A stretch of 64,000 nucleotides of DNA from Ereboglobus sp. PH5-10. Its GTDB lineage: Bacteria; Verrucomicrobiota; Verrucomicrobiia; Opitutales; Opitutaceae. Shown piece by piece: positions 52,508 to 60,918 of this stretch. Both the position numbers and the translations under genes were made by a program. Under the pieces are notes generated by a model that searched no databases, was not told where the DNA came from, and worked only from the letters and a program-made list of their open reading frames with translations. The stretch is taken from the NCBI RefSeq assembly GCF_029504735.1, contig NZ_JAQFIP010000002.1:1-64000 (forward strand). The letters are read 5' to 3'. Within the stretch, counting starts at the first letter, position 1. Each line of letters begins with the position of its first letter.

Positions 52508-53505
52508 GTGCTTGGCTTTCTTTTGCGTGCGGTTTTTTCGGCGTCTTCAAGTTCCTTGATGTCCTCGGCGTCGGCGGCGAGGGCTTCGGCGGCGCGGCGG
52601 GCGGCATCAAAGGTTTCGTAACGGTCGTGGGCGATGGTTTTCATGGTCTCGTGGCTGATGGCGCCGACGTGGTCGAGCACGGGGCGTTCGTTGAATTGCA
52701 GGAGGCGATCCACGTTTTGCCGCCAGTATTCGAGCGTGAGTTCTTTGCGCTCCTTGACGCGCAGCTCGGCTTGTTCGAGGAAAATGACGACGAGACGGTT
52801 GAGCGTGTCGACTTCGTCCGCAGTCAGGTAATTTTTGGCGGTGATGACGTCTTTTTTGCGCACGCGGCCGCCTTCCCATGCGGTGAGAGCCATGTTGGGC
52901 GCGGTCGGGTCGGCGCGCTCGACCACAATTTCGGCGGCGGTTTTTGAGGTGACGGCGTAGAGGAGTTTGTTTTGCACCTCGGCAAAGAATAGTTGGGCGT
53001 CGTGCTCGCCGGCGCGGTAATCGGTGCTGAGCGCGAAGAGGTCGCGCACTTTTTGGTAAAAACGCTTTTCCGAGGCGCGGATTTTTCGGATTTCGGCAAG
53101 AAGTTCGTCAAAGTAATCCCAGCCGCCGGGGTTTTCAAGGCGCTTGGTGTTGATGACAAATCCTTTGACGAGGTATTCGGCCAGGTGCGCCGTTGCCCAC
53201 TGGCGGAATTGCGTGCCGCGCGGGCTTTTGACGCGGTAGCCGATGGCGAGAATCATTTCGAGCCGGTAGAGTTTGGTGCGGTAGTTCTTGCCGTCGGCGG
53301 CAGTTGTCAAGGATTCCTTGACAACTGAATTTTCGCTTAACTCATTTTCATCAAGTATGTTTTGAATATGCAGGCTGACGTTCTGCTTGCTCGTTGCGAA
53401 CAGCTCGGCGATTTCCAATTGAGTCAGCCAGACTGTGCCGCCTTCCAAGCGGAGTTGGATTTCGGCGCGGCCGTCGTCGGTGTGATAGAGGATGAATTCG
53501 CTCAC
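52504..53505 (-). CDS. rhuM: RhuM-family protein
   Basis: The 333-residue protein matches the RhuM (virulence protein RhuM) family: a winged-helix-like start (WLTQLEIAELFATSKQNVSLHIQNIL), LYRLEMILAIGYRVKSPRGTQFRQWA, then a Fic/Doc-like C-terminal part (TADEVDTLNRLVVIFLEQAELR). RhuM genes are frequent passengers of type I R-M operons and also occur in pathogenicity islands; the molecular function is not established. The GTG start at 53505 overlaps the hsdM TGA. The gene is bracketed by direct copies of the hsdM 3' end. Confidence 0.88.
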   Translation of the reverse strand: MSEFILYHTDDGRAEIQLRLEGGTVWLTQLEIAELFATSKQNVSLHIQNILDENELSENSVVKESLTTAADGKNYRTKLYRLEMILAIGYRVKSPRGTQFRQWATAHLAEYLVKGFVINTKRLENPGGWDYFDELLAEIRKIRASEKRFYQKVRDLFALSTDYRAGEHDAQLFFAEVQNKLLYAVTSKTAAEIVVERADPTAPNMALTAWEGGRVRKKDVITAKNYLTADEVDTLNRLVVIFLEQAELRVKERKELTLEYWRQNVDRLLQFNERPVLDHVGAISHETMKTIAHDRYETFDAARRAAEALAADAEDIKELEDAEKTARKRKPST

Positions 53506-53550
53506 GCGGAGACCTCCTTAAGCAGGTCGAGGATTTCGGTTTCGAGGGTT
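53502..53550. repeat. hsdM 3' end, upstream copy of the direct repeat
   Basis: The genuine last 15 codons and stop of hsdM. The 49 bp differ from 52451-52499 at two positions only. Confidence 0.92.
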
Positions 53551-55835
53551 TTGATGTCGGCTTCGATGGCTTCGAGCGGGCGCGGGGGCTCGTATTCGTA
53601 GAAGTGGCGGTTGAAGGGAATTTCGTAGCCGACTTTGATTTTGTCGTGGTCGATCCATGCGTCGGGACGGTAGGGCAGGACTTCCTTTTTCAAATAGACT
53701 TCGCAGTGGTCGCGGACGAGGGCGAGGAGCGGGGCGGTGTCCACTTTGCCTTTGTTTTTCTTGCTTTCGTAGTCGAGCGGAAGCGGGAGGGCGATGTTGT
53801 CGGGAAAGGGAACGTTTTCGGTGTCGCGAAGTTCGGGGTCGGGCTCGGGGTTGCCTTTTTTGTCGGTGCAGGCGTCGGCGTCGGGGTCGCGTTCGCCGAG
53901 CGTGCCGGGGGATAGGAGCGCGTCGCGGAGTTTGCCGGGGAGTTTTATGCCTGCGGCGTCGAAGGCGGCATCAAGTTGGGCGGCAAAGGTGTCGCGGTTT
54001 TTGATGAGTTTGGGTAGGGCGTGCTCGCCGAGCGCGCCGTTGTCGTCGGAGGCGGAGGATTTCGGCGGCTTCGGCGAAGCCGCCCTACCATGTGCCATGT
54101 TTTCGAGGACTTCGAGGATGGCGGCTTGCGCTTCCTCGCCAGCGAGTTCCTCGGACTCGATGGCTTTTTTGTTTTTTCGTTTGCGGGAAATGGCGATGCC
54201 GGCGAAGGCGGTGGTTTGCCGGACGCGCGCGATGCGTTCGGGGGTGACGGCGAAGTTGAGACGCAGCGGGCGTTCGACGGTGATTTTGAGGAAGCCGAAG
54301 TCTTGGTTGTTAAAAATTTTGCTGACAGAGCGGGGTTTTTGTTGGTCGCGCTCGGTGTCGATGTTGGTGCGGATTTCGGCAAGGGTGGCGCGGATGTCGT
54401 GGCGGAAGGTGTCGTAGAGTTTGGTGATGGCGGCGATGTGGTCGGGGCTTTTTTCAGTGCCATCGCCAATTTTTTTGCGCTTGTTGCCGAGGCTTTTTGT
54501 CATTTTCCAAGCGAAATCGACGGCGTTGATGAGCTGGATTTTGCCGCGGCGTTTTTTGGATTTTCGGTTGGAGACGATCCAAACGTAGGTGGAGATGCCG
54601 GTGTTGTAGAAGAGCTGGTCGGGGAGGCCGACGATGGCTTCGAGCATGTCGTTTTCGATGATCCAGCGGCGGATGTTGCTTTCGCCGCTGCCGGCGTCGC
54701 CGGTGAAGAGCGGGGAGCCGTTGAAGACGATGCCGATGCGGGAACCTTCGCCGCCGTCGGACGGGGAGGGCTCCATTTTGGAGATCATGTGGAGCAGGAA
54801 GAGGAGCGCGCCGTCGTTGATACGGGGGAGCCCGGGGCCGAAGCGGCCTTTGAAGCCGAATTTTTCGTGCTCGCCGGTGACGTGGTCTTTTTCGGGTTTC
54901 CACTCCACGCCGAAGGGCGGGTTGGCGAGCATGTAGTGGAAGCGTTCGCCGGGGTGGCCGTCGCCGTCGTGAAAGCCCTCCTTGGGTTTGCCGGTGCCGA
55001 GGGTGTCGCCAAAGACGATGTTTTTCACGTCCTCGCCCTTGATCATGAGGTCGGAGCCGCAGATGGCGTAGGATTCGGGGTTGTATTCCTGGCCGAAGAG
55101 TTCGAGGTGGGCGTCGGGGTTGAGGCCGGTTTCGGGGTCTTTGATGAGTTTTTCAGACTCGGACAACATGCCGCCGGTGCCGCAGGCGGGGTCGTAGATT
55201 TTGATGACTTTGCCCTTGGTGTAGACGAAGTCGTCGGGCGTGAAGAGGAGGTTGACGATGAGCTTGATGACTTCGCGCGGCGTGAAGTGATCGCCCGCCT
55301 CCTCGTTGGCCTGTTCGTTGAAGCGGCGGACAAGATCCTCGAAGATGTAGCCCATGGCGATGTTGGGAATGCGGTCGGGGTGGAGATCGACGGCGGCGAT
55401 TTCCTTGACGACTTCGAAGAGGCGGTTGGCTTCGTCGAGCTTTTCGATCTCCTCGTCGAACTTGAATTTCTCGATGATTTTGCGGGCGCGGGAGGAGAAG
55501 CCGGCGATGTATTTGGAGAGGTTGGCGGCGAGTTTGTCGGGGTCGCCGAGGAGGGACTGAAAGGTGAAGCCGCTGGTGTTGTGGAAGGTGAGTTTGAACT
55601 TCCGGTTGATCATTTTTTCGATGGTGGCCTCGTCGTGCTTGGCGGCGGACTTGAGGCGTTTGTGTTCGGCGACGACGGCGTCCTTGGTGGATTCGAGCAC
55701 GCAATCGAGGCGGCGCAAGACGGTGAGGGGAATCATCACGCGGCGATATTGCGGCGGGCGGTAGGGGCCGCGGAGAAGGTTGGCGATGCTCCAGATGACG
55801 TCGCCCTGCTGTTTGAATGCGTCGAGATTTGGCAT
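53502..55835 (-). CDS. hsdM: Type I restriction methyltransferase subunit HsdM
   Basis: The 777-residue N6-adenine methyltransferase protects host DNA and forms the enzyme core with HsdS and HsdR. It has the HsdM N-terminal helical domain, SAM motif I (YDPACGTGGMLSES) and the catalytic NPPF motif (ANPPFGVEW). It is longer than typical 500-550-residue HsdM proteins because of a C-terminal extension (about residues 560-777) rich in charged residues. The extension includes GRAASPKPP, encoded by a palindrome also found in mfd. Its stop overlaps the rhuM GTG start. Confidence 0.94.
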   Translation of the reverse strand: MPNLDAFKQQGDVIWSIANLLRGPYRPPQYRRVMIPLTVLRRLDCVLESTKDAVVAEHKRLKSAAKHDEATIEKMINRKFKLTFHNTSGFTFQSLLGDPDKLAANLSKYIAGFSSRARKIIEKFKFDEEIEKLDEANRLFEVVKEIAAVDLHPDRIPNIAMGYIFEDLVRRFNEQANEEAGDHFTPREVIKLIVNLLFTPDDFVYTKGKVIKIYDPACGTGGMLSESEKLIKDPETGLNPDAHLELFGQEYNPESYAICGSDLMIKGEDVKNIVFGDTLGTGKPKEGFHDGDGHPGERFHYMLANPPFGVEWKPEKDHVTGEHEKFGFKGRFGPGLPRINDGALLFLLHMISKMEPSPSDGGEGSRIGIVFNGSPLFTGDAGSGESNIRRWIIENDMLEAIVGLPDQLFYNTGISTYVWIVSNRKSKKRRGKIQLINAVDFAWKMTKSLGNKRKKIGDGTEKSPDHIAAITKLYDTFRHDIRATLAEIRTNIDTERDQQKPRSVSKIFNNQDFGFLKITVERPLRLNFAVTPERIARVRQTTAFAGIAISRKRKNKKAIESEELAGEEAQAAILEVLENMAHGRAASPKPPKSSASDDNGALGEHALPKLIKNRDTFAAQLDAAFDAAGIKLPGKLRDALLSPGTLGERDPDADACTDKKGNPEPDPELRDTENVPFPDNIALPLPLDYESKKNKGKVDTAPLLALVRDHCEVYLKKEVLPYRPDAWIDHDKIKVGYEIPFNRHFYEYEPPRPLEAIEADIKTLETEILDLLKEVSA
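54064..54084. repeat. Palindrome encoding GRAASPKPP in hsdM
   Basis: Identical over 21 bp to 23608-23628 in mfd and translated in the same frame. Confidence 0.9.
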
Positions 55836-55897
55836 GAAAAAGGGTGGGGGCTTGTTTGTTTTGAGTGAAGCGGGTTGGGTTCGAAATGGCGGCGGGA

Positions 55898-56938
55898 TTA
55901 TGTTTTTTTGTCGATTTCGAATTCCTTGATGGCGTTCAGGGCGTAGAATTCGTGGAGTTTTGCCTGAAGGAGTTTTTTGTCGGGCAGTTGTGTTTTGTAT
56001 TCGGCGATGAGCGCAGGGGAAAGGCTGCGACTCAGGGCGTATTCCGCCACTTCGTCGTCCTTGCTCGCGCAGAGGAGAAGCCCGATGGAAGGGCGTTCGT
56101 GCGGCTTGCGAACATCGCGGTCGAGCGCTTCGAGGTAAAAATTCATTTTGCCGAGGTATTCGGGTTCGAAGCGTCCGACTTTCAGCTCTATCGCCACGAG
56201 GCAGTTGAGCCCACGGTGGAAGAAGAGCAGATCGAGCGCGAAATCCCTGCCACCGACTTGCAGGGGATATTCGGAGCCCGCGAAGCAGAAGTCGCGGCCT
56301 ATTTCGATGAGGAAGTCGCGAAGGTGGTCGAGCAGGCCGCGATGAAGTTCAACTTCGGAGTGGGGTTGTGGGAGGTTGAGAAACTCCACGGCGTAGGCGT
56401 CGCGAAAAACAGAAAGTGCCTCGGGGAGGGTTTGTCTCACCACTGGCGAGACTTTTGGCGGATTGAGGGCGGTGCGCTCGAAAAGGGCGGCGGCGAATTG
56501 GCGTTCAAGCTGCCGTTTGCTCCAGTGCTCCTTGACGGCCATGCGCGCGTAGAACTCGCGTTCCTCGGGGCGTTTGCCTTGCCCGAGAATGATGAGATTG
56601 TGCGCCCATGGCAATTGTCGCACCAGTGGTGCGACAATTTCATCATGCCGGTAGGTTTCATAAAACTGGCGCATTCTAAGCAGGTTGCTACGAGAGAAAC
56701 CGCGCGCGCCGGGCTGGATGAGGGCAATGTGGCGCGCGAGGCGGTCAACGGTGCCGTCGCCCCATTCGGCTGCGGCTATGCGCTGGCTGATGATTGCACC
56801 GATTTGCCAATAGAGATCGATCAAGGTTGCATTGACCGACTGCATGGCACGTTGTCTGGATGCGTCAATCAGGCGGACGATTTCAGCGAATCCCGTTTCG
56901 TCCGCAGGGGGTGGCACGTTTTTGGGCTTTTCGCTCAT
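55898..56938 (-). CDS. YhcG/DUF1016-family nuclease-like protein
   Basis: The 346-residue protein starts with the DUF1016 N-domain (LIDLYWQIGAIISQRI, RGFSRSNLLRMRQFYETYR, LPWAHNLIIL) and ends with a PD-(D/E)xK nuclease fold (FALDLLFFHRGLNCLVAIELKVGRFEPEYLGKMNFYLEALD, with D and ExK residues). YhcG-type proteins are thought to act on DNA replication intermediates or foreign DNA and often sit next to type I R-M genes. It is 62 bp upstream of hsdM on the same strand and may be part of the same operon. Confidence 0.9.
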   Translation of the reverse strand: MSEKPKNVPPPADETGFAEIVRLIDASRQRAMQSVNATLIDLYWQIGAIISQRIAAAEWGDGTVDRLARHIALIQPGARGFSRSNLLRMRQFYETYRHDEIVAPLVRQLPWAHNLIILGQGKRPEEREFYARMAVKEHWSKRQLERQFAAALFERTALNPPKVSPVVRQTLPEALSVFRDAYAVEFLNLPQPHSEVELHRGLLDHLRDFLIEIGRDFCFAGSEYPLQVGGRDFALDLLFFHRGLNCLVAIELKVGRFEPEYLGKMNFYLEALDRDVRKPHERPSIGLLLCASKDDEVAEYALSRSLSPALIAEYKTQLPDKKLLQAKLHEFYALNAIKEFEIDKKT

Positions 56939-57057
56939 GATGTGGTTTTGATTTTGAGGCAGCGTGGCGAGGTGCGGGGTATAATCATACTGCGGTTATT
57001 GGGGATGGTTTTGTTGTCGCGTGTTTTTTTGGGGGGCAAAAATATGCACCCAATCAC

Positions 57058-57939
57058 TCAGTCGATAAACCGCTTCGTCAGCCTATCGTAGGCGTCGATG
57101 CGGCGGTCGCGGAGGAAGGGCCAGTGGGTGCGGGTCACGTCAACTTTGTCGAGATCGACGGGGACTAGGAGGATTTCTTCCTTGTTGGTGCTCGCTTTCG
57201 CCAGGATTTGGCCGCTGGTGCCGGCCACGAAACTTTGGCCCCAGAACTCTATGCCGTCTCCGCCGACGCCGTCGATCACTTCGTGGCCGATGCGGTTGAT
57301 CGAGGCGACGTAGCAGCCGTTGGCCACCGCGTGCGAGCGCTGGATCGTCTCCCACGCGCCGTGCTGGTTGACGCCGTATTCGGCTTTTTCTGACGGGTGC
57401 CAGCCGATGGCGGTCGGGTAGAAGAGGATTTCGGCGCCTTGCATCGCCGTGAGGCGCGCGCCTTCGGGATACCATTGGTCCCAGCAGATGAGGACGCCGA
57501 TTTTGCCGTAGCGGGTTTCCCAGGCGCGGAAGCCGGTGTCGCCGGGCGTGAAGTAGAATTTTTCGTAGAAGAGCGGGTCGTCGGGAATGTGCATCTTGCG
57601 GTAGATGCCGAGGAGCGAGCCGTCGGCGTCGATGATGACCGCGGTGTTGTGGTAAAGGCCGGAGGCGCGTTTCTCGAAGAGCGAGGCGACGATCACGACG
57701 GCGTGTTTTTTGGCGAGTTTCTGGAACGCCTTGGTCGTGGGGCCGTCGATGGGCTCGGCGAGCTTAAAATAGTCGTGGTTCTCACTCTGGCAAAAATACT
57801 GCGAGCGGAAGAGTTCCTGCGTGCAGATGATTTTCGCGCCTTTGCGGGCGGCCTGCTCGGCGAGGGCGAGCGTTTTTTTGAGGTTCGCCGCGGGGCTGGC
57901 GACACAGGCGTGCTGGAGGAGTCCGAGTGTGACTTTCAT
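57058..57939 (-). CDS. aguB: N-carbamoylputrescine amidohydrolase-like nitrilase
   Basis: The 293-residue carbon-nitrogen hydrolase shows the Glu-Lys-Cys triad: Glu in CTQELFRSQYF, Lys in GIYRKMHIPDD and Cys near residue 150 in LICWDQWYPEGARL. The pattern, including NQHGAWETIQRSHAVANG, is that of AguB, which converts N-carbamoylputrescine to putrescine. No agmatine deiminase gene (aguA) is visible beside it, so the polyamine pathway assignment rests on the protein alone. Confidence 0.85.
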   Translation of the reverse strand: MKVTLGLLQHACVASPAANLKKTLALAEQAARKGAKIICTQELFRSQYFCQSENHDYFKLAEPIDGPTTKAFQKLAKKHAVVIVASLFEKRASGLYHNTAVIIDADGSLLGIYRKMHIPDDPLFYEKFYFTPGDTGFRAWETRYGKIGVLICWDQWYPEGARLTAMQGAEILFYPTAIGWHPSEKAEYGVNQHGAWETIQRSHAVANGCYVASINRIGHEVIDGVGGDGIEFWGQSFVAGTSGQILAKASTNKEEILLVPVDLDKVDVTRTHWPFLRDRRIDAYDRLTKRFID

Positions 57940-57940
57940 G

Positions 57941-57982
57941 AGGAAAAATTAGGAAGTAGAAATTAGGAATTAGGAAGTAGAA
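57941..57982. repeat. TTAGGAA-type heptamers
   Basis: Degenerate TTAGGAA/GAAGTAGAAATTAGG units fill the spacer between the L,D-transpeptidase and aguB genes. Confidence 0.6.
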
Positions 57983-58000
57983 AACGGAGGTGTTTCCCGG

Positions 58001-58540
58001 CTACACGATCAACACCTGGTCGCCCGCGCGCACTTGGTCGTAGAGGTCTATTATGTCGAGGTTGCGCATCACGATGCAGCCGGAGCTTTGCGGCGTGCCG
58101 ATGAGGTCCTCGCGGTTCGTGCCGTGGATGTAGATGTAGCGGTCGTGGCTGTCCACGTCGCCGCCGAGGTTCACGCCCGGCTCGAGTCCGCGCAGCCAGA
58201 GTATGCGTGTGGTGACGAGCGCGGTCGAGGCGGCGCCGGCTTCCCTCACGGCGGGTTCGCTGAAATGAAAACCCGTCGGGCGGCGCGCCTTGAAAACCAT
58301 TCCCGGCGGCTGGCCCGCGCCGATGCGCTCGGCGATCTCGTGCAGGCCGCGCGGCGTGCCGAGCGAGTTCTTGATGTTTGATGGCGGGCGTTTTGACGTG
58401 GAAATCGCGTAGCCGCGCACGAGCGCGCCGTCGCGGAAGAATTGCATGGTCTGCGTGTCGATGCGCACGAACAAAATCCGTTCTGCGGGCTTGATGCCAA
58501 GCCGCGCGCAGTTCTTAGTTATCGTTTCCCACGTTTCCAT
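58001..58540 (-). CDS. L,D-transpeptidase (YkuD family)
   Basis: The 179-residue protein has the YkuD catalytic block near residues 137-158, HGTNREDLIGTPQSSGC, with nucleophilic Cys155 and the preceding HGT. The usual SHGC is SSGC here. Such enzymes make 3-3 cross-links or attach proteins to peptidoglycan in the cell envelope. No signal peptide is evident at the chosen ATG, which is odd for an envelope enzyme; a related group of cytoplasmic-looking YkuD proteins exists. It is divergent from asd, 15 bp apart. Confidence 0.85.
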   Translation of the reverse strand: METWETITKNCARLGIKPAERILFVRIDTQTMQFFRDGALVRGYAISTSKRPPSNIKNSLGTPRGLHEIAERIGAGQPPGMVFKARRPTGFHFSEPAVREAGAASTALVTTRILWLRGLEPGVNLGGDVDSHDRYIYIHGTNREDLIGTPQSSGCIVMRNLDIIDLYDQVRAGDQVLIV

Positions 58541-58555
58541 TATCGTCTGAATAAA

Positions 58556-59587
58556 ATGAATCCATCACTCACAGTTGGCATCGTCGGCGCGACCGGCGCG
58601 GTTGGTCAAGAACTCGTGCGTCTCATGCACGAGCGCAATTTCCCGTTCACCACGCTGAGGCTCTTCGCCTCGGCGCGTTCCGCGGGCAGGACAATCGAGC
58701 ACAGCGGCAAAAAATATGTCGTCGAGGAAGCCAAGCCAGGTGTGTTCGCCGGGGTGGACCTGGCGTTTTTCGCGGCGGGCGGCTCCGTGACGCGCGCGCT
58801 GGCGGGCGACGCGGTGAAGGCCGGCTGCCTTGTGATCGACAAGAGCTCCGCGCTTCGCCAGGAGTCGGACATTCCGCTCGTGATTCCCGAGATCAATCCC
58901 GAAAAACTGCGCGCGCACAAGGGCATCATCGCCAATCCGAATTGCTCGACCGCCGTCATGCTCATGGGCTTGTGGCCGCTGCACCAGTTGTTCGGCGTGA
59001 AGCGCGTGATCATTTCGACCTACCAGTCCGTGTCCGGCACGGGCGCGGAGGCGGTGCGCGAGCTAGACGACCAGGTGCATGCGTATGTGGCGAAGCAGCC
59101 GCTCGTGAAAAAAGTTTATCCGTATCAGATCGCGTTCAACTGCATCCCGCACATCGACACCTTCGACGACACCGGCTACACCGGCGAGGAGACGAAGATG
59201 GCGATGGAGAGCCGCAAGATCATGGGCCTGCCCGGGCTGAAAGTCTCGGCGACGACCGTGCGCGTGCCGGTGGTGCGCGCGCATTCGATTTCCGTGTGCG
59301 CGGAGTTCGAGCGTCCCGTCGATGTCGAGAAGGCTCGCGCGGCGGTGGCGGCGTTTCCGGGCGCGGAGCTCGTCGATGATCCGGCGAACAAGAAATATCC
59401 GACGCCGGTTGATTTTGCGGAAAAAGTGAAATGCGGCGTGGGTCGCATCCGCAAGGACACCGCGTTTGAAAACGGTCTCTCGTTCTGGGTGAGCGGCGAC
59501 AATCTCTGGAAGGGCGCCGCGCTCAACGCCGTGCAAAACGCCGAGCTGATGATCCGCGAAAACCTGCTCAAGCCGTCGGCGGCCTGA
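58556..59587 (+). CDS. asd: Aspartate-semialdehyde dehydrogenase
   Basis: The 343-residue enzyme makes L-aspartate semialdehyde for lysine/diaminopimelate, threonine and methionine synthesis. It has the NADP-binding VGIVGATGAVGQEL, the nucleophilic Cys130 in IIANPNCSTAVMLM and the YQSVSGTGAEA segment. The ATG at 58556 is preferred over a longer upstream frame that overlaps the divergent transpeptidase. ribBX follows 90 bp downstream. Confidence 0.95.
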   Translation: MNPSLTVGIVGATGAVGQELVRLMHERNFPFTTLRLFASARSAGRTIEHSGKKYVVEEAKPGVFAGVDLAFFAAGGSVTRALAGDAVKAGCLVIDKSSALRQESDIPLVIPEINPEKLRAHKGIIANPNCSTAVMLMGLWPLHQLFGVKRVIISTYQSVSGTGAEAVRELDDQVHAYVAKQPLVKKVYPYQIAFNCIPHIDTFDDTGYTGEETKMAMESRKIMGLPGLKVSATTVRVPVVRAHSISVCAEFERPVDVEKARAAVAAFPGAELVDDPANKKYPTPVDFAEKVKCGVGRIRKDTAFENGLSFWVSGDNLWKGAALNAVQNAELMIRENLLKPSAA

Positions 59588-59677
59588 GCGCGGGTTGCGT
59601 GTTTGCGCAGGGTGGGGCGCAAATATCCAGCTCAACCTTTGTTGACACGCGCGCCCGCCCGACAGATTTTTCTCCGC

Positions 59678-60787
59678 ATGTCCGCCAATTCTTCCGCTTC
59701 TGTTGAATTTGATTCCGTCGAGTCCGCCATTCAGGACATTGCCGATGGAAAGATGGTCATTGTCACCGATGACGAGGGCCGTGAAAACGAGGGCGATCTC
59801 ACCATCGCCGCGGAAAAGGCGACGCCCGAGCATATCAACATGATGATCCGCCACGCGCGCGGACTCATTTGCACGCCGATGACGGAGCCGCACCTCAAGC
59901 GCCTCGGCATCAGCCCGATGGTGCAGCAAAACCGCGAGTCGCACAAAACCGCGTTCACCGTTTCGGTCGATGCCGCCGAGGGCATCACCACGGGCATCAG
60001 CGCGTTTGACCGCGCGCGCACGATCAAACTCCTCGGCGACCCGAACACGGGGGCCGACGAACTCGTGCAGCCCGGGCACATCTTTCCGCTCGCGGCGCGC
60101 TCGGGCGGCGTGCTCGAAAGGGCGGGGCACACCGAGGCGGCGGTCGATCTTGCCGCGCTTGCCGGGCTGACTCCCGCGGCGGCGATTTGCGAGATCATAA
60201 ACGAGGACGGCTCCATGGCGCGCATGCCCGACCTTGTTGAATACAAAAAGAAGTTCGGCCTGAAACTCATCTCCATTTCGTCGCTCATCGAATACCGGCA
60301 CAAGCGCGAGCAGCTCATTGAGGAGGTGTGCGCGAAGCCTTTTTCGTCGGAGTTTGGCGAGTTCACGCTGCATGTTTTCCGCAACAAGCTCGACCATCGC
60401 CAGCATCTCGCGTTCGTGATGGGCAAACCCGGCCCGGGGGCCGCGCTTGTGCGCGTGCAAAGCGAAAACCTGCTCAGCGATGTGTTTCGCGCGCGCGGCA
60501 TGAACGGCTATCACGCGCTCACCGTTTCGCTCGCGGCGGTTGCGCGCGAGGGCGCGGGGGTCGTCCTCTACATGGAGCCCGCCGATCACGGGGCGGGCAA
60601 CGTCCGCCGACTTGGCTTGACGCCGGGCGAGATGCCCGCGCCGATGGGATTCCGCGACTATGGAATCGGCGCGCAAATCCTCTCCGCGCTCGGTTTGCAA
60701 AAAATCCGCCTGCTCACAAACAACCCGCGCAAAGTCGTCGGACTCGCGGGATATAATCTCGAAATTGTCGAGCAGGTGTCGCTTTAA
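59678..60787 (+). CDS. ribB: 3,4-dihydroxy-2-butanone-4-phosphate synthase with degenerate RibA domain
   Basis: The 369-residue protein has an intact RibB domain (residues 1-205) with DDEGRENEGDL, RHARGLICTPM and GHTEAAVDLAALAG. The C-terminal RibA-like domain (about 210-369) keeps the fold (GYHALTVSLAAVARE, RRLGLTPGEMPAPMGFRDYGIGAQIL). The zinc-binding cysteines of GTP cyclohydrolase II (SxCLTGDxFxSxRCDC) are replaced by SENLLSDVFRARGMNG. It therefore resembles the RibBX class, which makes dihydroxybutanone phosphate but has no GTP cyclohydrolase activity in its second domain. Confidence 0.9.
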   Translation: MSANSSASVEFDSVESAIQDIADGKMVIVTDDEGRENEGDLTIAAEKATPEHINMMIRHARGLICTPMTEPHLKRLGISPMVQQNRESHKTAFTVSVDAAEGITTGISAFDRARTIKLLGDPNTGADELVQPGHIFPLAARSGGVLERAGHTEAAVDLAALAGLTPAAAICEIINEDGSMARMPDLVEYKKKFGLKLISISSLIEYRHKREQLIEEVCAKPFSSEFGEFTLHVFRNKLDHRQHLAFVMGKPGPGAALVRVQSENLLSDVFRARGMNGYHALTVSLAAVAREGAGVVLYMEPADHGAGNVRRLGLTPGEMPAPMGFRDYGIGAQILSALGLQKIRLLTNNPRKVVGLAGYNLEIVEQVSL

Positions 60788-60811
60788 AAAAACTTTTTTT
60801 CGCAAGGACGG

Positions 60812-60861
60812 AAAGGCGCAAAGATTTGGCCGGGTTTAACTTGGCTCATCTTTGCGCCTTT
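60812..60861. repeat. Inverted repeat after ribBX
   Basis: Perfect 14-bp arms (AAAGGCGCAAAGAT/ATCTTTGCGCCTTT) at 60812-60825 and 60848-60861, 25 bp after the ribBX stop. It may act as a transcript-end hairpin but lacks a T run. Confidence 0.75.
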
Positions 60862-60918
60862 GCTGTTTCCTAATTTGAAATAAACTGCAACTTTCGCGCG
60901 CCGCCCTGTGTTCTGTGC

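Noticed and set aside
54021-55868. 615-codon plus-strand frame opposite hsdM
   Set aside because: It is the shadow of hsdM, which has clear SAM and NPPF motifs on the other strand.
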